This document shows positions 6,037 through 10,095 of a stretch of 10,095 nt of DNA, one piece after another (position 1 is the stretch's first letter; every line of letters starts with the position of its first letter). Below the pieces are notes generated by a model. That model was given only the letters and a program-made list of their open reading frames with translations, did no database searches and was not told where the DNA came from. This DNA is from Candidatus Izemoplasmatales bacterium. GTDB taxonomy: Bacteria > Bacillota_I > Bacilli_A > Izemoplasmatales > Hujiaoplasmataceae. The stretch is from positions 1 to 10,095 of the forward strand of contig JAQVKB010000021.1 in the NCBI GenBank assembly GCA_028694875.1, written 5' to 3'. The position numbers were made by a program, and so were the translations under genes.

Positions 6037-7722
6037 ATGAGCCTTGACGGGCGTTTTGCGCATTTTCTCGCACTGGAATTGAATTCGAAGATTGAAAATG
6101 GTCGAATTCAAAAAATTTATCAACTCACGAAGAATGATTTTGTGTTTCAAATCCGAGCTGGAAGAGAAAATCTTTCGCTCTCTTTGTCGTTGTCCACATC
6201 GCTTGCGCGCATCCATCTCACCAAGTTTCAAGTCGAAAAACCAGAAACCCCTTCTGGGTTTTGTATGCTCTTAAGAAAGTACCTTGAAGGAGCTTTCATA
6301 TTATCATTTCAAACCCTTGGGATGGATCGTATTTTCGAGATGCGTTTACAAAATATCTCTGAAATTGGCGATATGACCGATTATTCTCTTTATCTCGAAA
6401 TCATGGGGCGATATGCCAATCTCGTGGTGGTTCAAAAAGATGGCACGATCATCGACGCCTTCCATCATGTGTCTCCATTTGGAGAAAGCGATCGAACGAT
6501 TTTGCGTGGTGCAAAATATACCTTACCCGAAGACGGAAAGAAATTTCCAGAGGACCTCAATAGTGTCCAATCGTTTTTTTTGGAACATCCGGATCCCACT
6601 TATAAAGATCTCGTTTCTACTTTTCGAGGATTCTCACCTTTTCTCGCCAAGTCGATTTTGGCAAAAGCATCGCGAGAAAGCATTTCTCCCCAATCCGCTT
6701 TTCTCGACATAATGAATCTTCCCGTTCTTCCTACGCACGCAATCATTGAGGAGAAATCCCTGTTCTACTACTGCGATTTGTTTCCAGAGGTTGAGAAAAA
6801 ATATTATCCTACGCTCTCGGATTTGTTGGATGCGGTTTTCATGGAATCGTCCAAAATGGAACGCGTCAAGCAAATGTCGAAAAATGTGTATCAACTCGCG
6901 AAACGAGAACTCGAAAAAAATAAAAACAAACTGGAAAAACTCACAACGGAACGCGATGAAGCCATCTCAGGCGATCTCTTCCGTCGAAAAGGAGATCTGA
7001 TTCGACAATATCTCCCCACTCTCAAGCGTGGAGATGCCACTCTCGAGGCTCTCGATTATGAGACCAATGAAACATTGACGATTGGATTAGATCGTTTGCT
7101 ATCACCGATTGAAAATGCGAATGCTTATTATAAGAAATATCGAAAATCGAAAACCGCGATTGGTCACCTCGATCAACAAATCGACATCGCCAAAAGGCAA
7201 ATCCTCTATTTTGATGTGTTGGTTACCCAAATTGAAAATGCTTCGGTATCAGATATCGATGAAATCGTCGATGAACTCGCAGAAAAAGGATATCGACGCG
7301 CCCAAAAATCAGGGAAAAAGAAAAAAACACTACCCGCTTATGATCAATATGAATCTCGAGACGGAATCCTGGTTTTGGTAGGGAAAAACAATCTTCAAAA
7401 CGAATACCTCACGCATAAACTGGCCATGTCCAACGAATGGTGGTTTCACACCAAAGATATCCATGGTTCTCATGTCATCGTCCGTTCCGACAAGGAGTTG
7501 TCTGAAGATACCATACGAATGGCCTCGATGCTCGCGGCCTTCCATTCATCGGCTCGTTTGTCATCCTCAGTACCGGTCGACTATACACGAGTTCGCAATG
7601 TTAAGAAGATTCCTGGAGAACTAGGAAGCCTCGTCACCTATACACAACACAAAACCATCTACATTGACCCAGATCCTGACAAAATCGCGGCAATGCCCAA
7701 ACGAAAAAATGGCAAGTCATAA
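6037..7722 (+). CDS. rqcH: RqcH/NFACT-family ribosome quality-control factor (FbpA/YloA homolog)
   Basis: The 561-residue protein is a bacterial homolog of Rqc2/NEMF. RqcH binds 50S subunits carrying a stalled peptidyl-tRNA and recruits tRNA-Ala to add C-terminal alanine tails that mark the chain for proteolysis. Seen here: the NFACT-N domain from MSLDGRF, with FCMLLRKYLEG (75-85) and the D97-R98 pair (GMDRI) reported as needed for function in B. subtilis RqcH; a charged coiled-coil region (about 270-400); and a C-terminal NFACT-R domain (about 440-540) with EWWFHTKDIHGSHVIVR (467-483). In older annotation the family is called fibronectin-binding protein A. The start is the ATG at 6037-6039: homologs start MSxDG, GGTG lies 6 nt upstream, and the in-frame ATG at 6019 overlaps the -10 box. 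Arginine codons are unusual for a low-GC genome: 15 of 32 are CGA and only 2 AGA. The stop codon lies in the loop of a terminator. Confidence 0.95.
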   Translation: MSLDGRFAHFLALELNSKIENGRIQKIYQLTKNDFVFQIRAGRENLSLSLSLSTSLARIHLTKFQVEKPETPSGFCMLLRKYLEGAFILSFQTLGMDRIFEMRLQNISEIGDMTDYSLYLEIMGRYANLVVVQKDGTIIDAFHHVSPFGESDRTILRGAKYTLPEDGKKFPEDLNSVQSFFLEHPDPTYKDLVSTFRGFSPFLAKSILAKASRESISPQSAFLDIMNLPVLPTHAIIEEKSLFYYCDLFPEVEKKYYPTLSDLLDAVFMESSKMERVKQMSKNVYQLAKRELEKNKNKLEKLTTERDEAISGDLFRRKGDLIRQYLPTLKRGDATLEALDYETNETLTIGLDRLLSPIENANAYYKKYRKSKTAIGHLDQQIDIAKRQILYFDVLVTQIENASVSDIDEIVDELAEKGYRRAQKSGKKKKTLPAYDQYESRDGILVLVGKNNLQNEYLTHKLAMSNEWWFHTKDIHGSHVIVRSDKELSEDTIRMASMLAAFHSSARLSSSVPVDYTRVRNVKKIPGELGSLVTYTQHKTIYIDPDPDKIAAMPKRKNGKS

Positions 7723-7741
7723 TCGACTTGCCTTTTTGTTT
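7703..7741. terminator. Bidirectional rho-independent terminator between rqcH and the SDR operon
   Basis: An 8-bp stem GGCAAGTC (7711-7718) / GACTTGCC (7725-7732) closes a 6-nt loop. On the plus strand it is followed by TTTTTGTTTT (7733-7742) and ends rqcH. On the minus strand it is followed by ATTTTTTCG (7710-7702) and ends the leftward SDR operon. The rqcH TAA (7720-7722) is in the loop. The minus-strand T-tract lies in the last codons of rqcH. Confidence 0.9.
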
Positions 7742-8454
7742 TATTGAGGTTGGATTGCATGGTGAAAACTTGTTCGATCTTGTTTTCTTTCAGGGCGAGA
7801 CATCACCCAACTGTTGATTCCGTAAAACCCTCGAATGAGGATTTGAAATACAACGATAAGCAAACCAAAATAGGACATTCGAACCAAGAAATTCAGAAGC
7901 ACTGAATCGGTGAATTCAAGATAATCCAAGCGAACAAGATAAGAAACAAAAGTCGGATTCGCCGATTCTTGATCGAGGACCATAGCGGCATGCAATAAAA
8001 TCGCCAAGATGCCAATCCAAATCCGAGCGCGATTCTTCATTCGGAAGTCCATTTTTCGAACCAAAACAATGCCGCCAAATAGAAGAATTCCGTGGCTGAT
8101 GGCACTAACGACAAAACTCAGTGCACTTGTGAATAGAAAATCGGGCAACCCAACAATCCCATAAAAAAGGAAAAACCCCATCCCACTCACCAAAGAAAAG
8201 AAAGCCGCCAAGTCATATATTGCCTCTTTTCGAAACATCATCACCAACGAAAACAGGAAATAGGAGATCGTTGATATTTCGACAGGGATTTCCCATACAC
8301 CTTGCGACCAAGACCATAGTAACAATCCCATGCGAATGGTGAAAAGGAATACGGCCAACATTCTCCCAAGCGACCATCTCCATTTGGATGGAAGCAATGT
8401 CGCCAAAGCAAGAAACAAAACACCCATTAGGATGGCAATCCAGCGAACAGACAT
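7741..8454 (-). CDS. Seven-helix integral membrane protein, possibly YwaF/TIGR02206-like
   Basis: A 237-residue hydrophobic protein with about seven predicted membrane segments: residues 5-22, 30-49, 57-74, 80-102, 107-132, 144-160 and 184-208. It ends in a short polar tail rich in K, R, H and Q. There is no signal peptide or recognised catalytic motif. Two spots recall the YwaF/TIGR02206 family of conserved membrane proteins: IPVEISTIS (56-64) where that family has a short P-x-x-x-x-x-I-S stretch, and the H121-G pair within helix five. I hold this only as a possible family and infer no function. The start is the ATG at 8452-8454 because AAGGAG (8463-8468) is 8 nt upstream. An ATG two codons earlier (8460), which overlaps the SDR stop as ATGA, is only 2 nt from that site. 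The gene is last in an operon with two SDR oxidoreductases and ends just before the bidirectional terminator. Confidence 0.75.
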   Translation of the reverse strand: MSVRWIAILMGVLFLALATLLPSKWRWSLGRMLAVFLFTIRMGLLLWSWSQGVWEIPVEISTISYFLFSLVMMFRKEAIYDLAAFFSLVSGMGFFLFYGIVGLPDFLFTSALSFVVSAISHGILLFGGIVLVRKMDFRMKNRARIWIGILAILLHAAMVLDQESANPTFVSYLVRLDYLEFTDSVLLNFLVRMSYFGLLIVVFQILIRGFYGINSWVMSRPERKQDRTSFHHAIQPQ

Positions 8455-8456
8455 CG

Positions 8457-9266
8457 TCATCGCTCCTTTTTGGGATGAAGCCAAGTTGATTGAGCTTTCT
8501 TCCAACGATGGTGAAGAATTCTCATCGTCCATTCCAAAGGAATAAGACGCTGAATTCTATGAATCCATTGGTTCATTCTTCCCGGAATATAAACCGCTCG
8601 ATTTGAATGCAGCAAAAGATGTCTCGAGTTTTTCACCACCGATTCGATATTGCACGTTGTCAAACTGCCAAAGAATCCTTGTCCCATAATCGCCTTGATC
8701 ACTTCATCATTCGTGGCGAGGCCCGCGGGACACACGGTCAAAACACGAACTTGTTCTTCTCTCAACTCTTCGCGAATGGCTCGCGAAAAGTCGAGCAAAA
8801 ATCGCTTCGACGCCGCATATGTCGCCTTCAAAGGGATCGGTTGTCCCGCGGCGAGGCTCGAGATAAACATGATTGAGAAGTACCGATCCCTGTTTCTTCG
8901 AAGCAGCATCGCATGCGTTAATCGCATCGTCGCGAGGATATTCAATTCAACAATCCCTTGAATTTGATGAAAATCTTTTTGCAGGAATCCTCCTTCATGA
9001 TCGACCCCTGCGACAAGAAATAACGCATCCACTTCAAAATCTGATTGACCGAGCTTTTGAACTAGAAGGTGCAGTTCTTCTTCTCGGGTGAGGTCACAAG
9101 CATGATAAGGAATCTCGATTCCATATCGGTAATAGATTCCTTGTACGACATGAGATAATTCTTTTTCTCGAAGGTCCGTGGCGAAAACGTGGTCTCCCTT
9201 CGAAACACACTCTTCGACGAAGGCTCTTCCCAATCCGCCGGCAGCTCCTGTAATCAGTACATTCAT
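8457..9266 (-). CDS. Classical short-chain dehydrogenase/reductase (SDR), substrate unknown
   Basis: A 269-residue Rossmann-fold oxidoreductase of the classical SDR type. Visible motifs: TGAAGGLG nucleotide-binding loop (6-13); D31 at the end of the second strand, which in this family usually favours NAD(H) over NADP(H); D58 in CDLT near the adenine; N109; S137; and Y150-AAS-K154, so the full N-S-Y-K catalytic set is present. The usual NNAG is replaced by LVAG (84-87). After the core, a basic C-terminal tail (QWIHRIQRLIP, then HHRWKK) resembles the tails of DltE/YbbO-like SDRs and may touch the membrane; that is inference. The start is the ATG at 9264-9266, with GGAGGAG (9271-9277) 4 nt upstream and MNVLITGAAGGLG beginning directly with the first strand; a longer frame to 9293 adds nine residues with no family support. 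It overlaps the upstream SDR by ATGA and the downstream membrane protein at its own TGA, suggesting coupled translation. Confidence 0.92.
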   Translation of the reverse strand: MNVLITGAAGGLGRAFVEECVSKGDHVFATDLREKELSHVVQGIYYRYGIEIPYHACDLTREEELHLLVQKLGQSDFEVDALFLVAGVDHEGGFLQKDFHQIQGIVELNILATMRLTHAMLLRRNRDRYFSIMFISSLAAGQPIPLKATYAASKRFLLDFSRAIREELREEQVRVLTVCPAGLATNDEVIKAIMGQGFFGSLTTCNIESVVKNSRHLLLHSNRAVYIPGRMNQWIHRIQRLIPLEWTMRILHHRWKKAQSTWLHPKKER

Positions 9267-10095
9267 TGTTCTCCTCCAAACTGAAATCCACACAATCCTT
9301 CTGAGATTTCAAATAATTTTTTGGCTTCCGAAGCCCTCACCTTTTTGGAATAGGTGATGGCTTTGGATTGATAGTAATAAAGACCATCATGGGCTGTATC
9401 ACTCATCAAGTCGAGATACGTCTTCGCCGCGACTTCAGGCGCAACACCATGTTTTCTTCGCTGACGCCAAAACCATGACACAAGACCACCCGTACCCTTT
9501 TCGCCAATCGCGGTGTTGACAAGACCAGGATCGATGGCATAGGCTTGAAGGCCAAGCGAATGGTAGCGCTGTTGGAGTTCATAAGCGAATAACACATTGG
9601 CTAATTTGGATTGCTTGTATGCCATGAGTGGCCGGTAATGGTGACGAAAGAACAAATCACGCCAATGCATGTTCATATGACGATGGGACTTGCTCGAAGT
9701 CATCATTACTTTACCTTTCGCCGCAAGGAGCGAAGGAAGGAGAGCGTGTGTCAAACGAAATGACGCCAAATGATTCAACGCAAATTGTTGTTCTTCACCG
9801 TAGGAATTCGTAGTATACCAACTACGCACACACCCAACATTATTGATGAGGGCATCGAGGTGACCATGGTGATCTTGGTCCAGTAATGTTTGAATTTCTT
9901 GAGAGACATGGTATATTTCTTCCGGTTCCAGCATGTTGGCTAAAAAAATGACCAGTTTTCCTTGTTTCGTTTCCTGTAGAAATCGTTGTTCCAACTGAAC
10001 TTTTTTTTCGATCGATCTCCCGATGGCGAACACGCGAATATTGTTTTGAAGGAAGGTTTCGCAAATTGCGAGACCAATTCCAGATGTAGCTCCTG
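9263..10095 (-). CDS. Retinol-dehydrogenase-like SDR oxidoreductase, N-terminus cut by window edge
   Basis: The visible 276 residues begin within the glycine-rich loop (GATSGIG, missing only the first strand and T-G), so just a few N-terminal residues are lost. G25-R26-S after the second strand suggests NADP(H) preference. NNVG (84-87), N107, S134, and Y159-KQS-K163 with the following LANVLFAYEL are the classic pattern of the retinol dehydrogenase/WWOX-like SDR branch. P189-G190 is the usual post-catalytic turn. The D-L normally seen at the end of the third strand appears to be N53-M54, a mild departure. In bacteria this branch acts on varied lipophilic alcohols, aldehydes or ketones; the name says little about the substrate. 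The stop at 9263-9265 overlaps the next SDR's start as ATGA. The two SDRs differ in subfamily and motifs, so they are not a recent tandem duplication. Any operon promoter lies beyond the right edge. Confidence 0.92.
   Translation of the reverse strand, partial: GATSGIGLAICETFLQNNIRVFAIGRSIEKKVQLEQRFLQETKQGKLVIFLANMLEPEEIYHVSQEIQTLLDQDHHGHLDALINNVGCVRSWYTTNSYGEEQQFALNHLASFRLTHALLPSLLAAKGKVMMTSSKSHRHMNMHWRDLFFRHHYRPLMAYKQSKLANVLFAYELQQRYHSLGLQAYAIDPGLVNTAIGEKGTGGLVSWFWRQRRKHGVAPEVAAKTYLDLMSDTAHDGLYYYQSKAITYSKKVRASEAKKLFEISEGLCGFQFGGEQ

Noticed and set aside
5980..6231. An 83-codon minus-strand frame over the divergent promoter region and the rqcH start
   Set aside because: It covers both promoters and conserved rqcH N-terminal codons, has basic composition and no recognisable motif.
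8455..8532. Upstream ATG at 8532 as start of the membrane protein
   Set aside because: It would add 26 polar residues overlapping the SDR C-terminal codons; a well-placed AAGGAG points to the ATG at 8454.
8457..10095. Tandem duplication or frameshifted single gene explaining the two adjacent SDRs
   Set aside because: Each has its own complete catalytic set, and they belong to different SDR branches with different cofactor signatures and active-site spacing.
1..10095. CRISPR array, insertion sequence, prophage, toxin-antitoxin or defence genes
   Set aside because: No regularly spaced repeats, transposase or integrase motifs, terminal inverted repeats or defence-associated domains were seen on either strand.

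Overview
The window looks like ordinary chromosome from a low-to-moderate GC bacterium of the Bacillota/Mycoplasmatota side of the tree. The main evidence is a full-length PolC-type DNA polymerase III, the order rqcH / gmk / rpoZ (close neighbours also in Bacillus subtilis), strong Shine-Dalgarno sites of the GGAGG type and TATAAT-like promoters. TGA is used as a stop (gmk and both SDR genes) and tryptophan is read from TGG, so the code is the standard bacterial one, not the Mycoplasma code. I cannot name a genus. No mobile element, CRISPR array, tRNA or rRNA was seen.

Layout from left to right. A Bax inhibitor-1/YccA-type membrane protein gene runs off the left edge (1-438, minus). Next is polC (520-4989, minus), with its own promoter just upstream. 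Then comes the gmk-rpoZ operon (5926 down to 5091, minus; ATGA stop/start overlap), closed by a clean rho-independent terminator. A short divergent promoter region (about 5945-6036) fires gmk-rpoZ leftward and rqcH rightward. rqcH (6037-7722, plus) ends in a bidirectional terminator. This terminator also serves the last operon, which runs leftward into it: a retinol-dehydrogenase-like SDR (entering from the right edge), a second classical SDR, and a seven-helix membrane protein. All three genes of that operon are joined by 4-nt ATGA overlaps.

The core genes cover replication (PolC), GMP to GDP conversion (Gmk), an RNA polymerase accessory subunit (omega) and ribosome quality control (RqcH, alanine tailing of stalled nascent chains). 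The SDR-SDR-membrane protein operon is the only accessory-looking unit; its substrate is unknown. Intergenic gaps are very short throughout, and stop codons lie within or at the base of terminator hairpins.

I found no convincing new system. The observations most worth following are the near-symmetric divergent gmk/rqcH promoter region with its 12-bp inverted repeat, the very short predicted rqcH leader, the contrast in arginine codons between rqcH and gmk, and the uncharacterised SDR-SDR-membrane operon.
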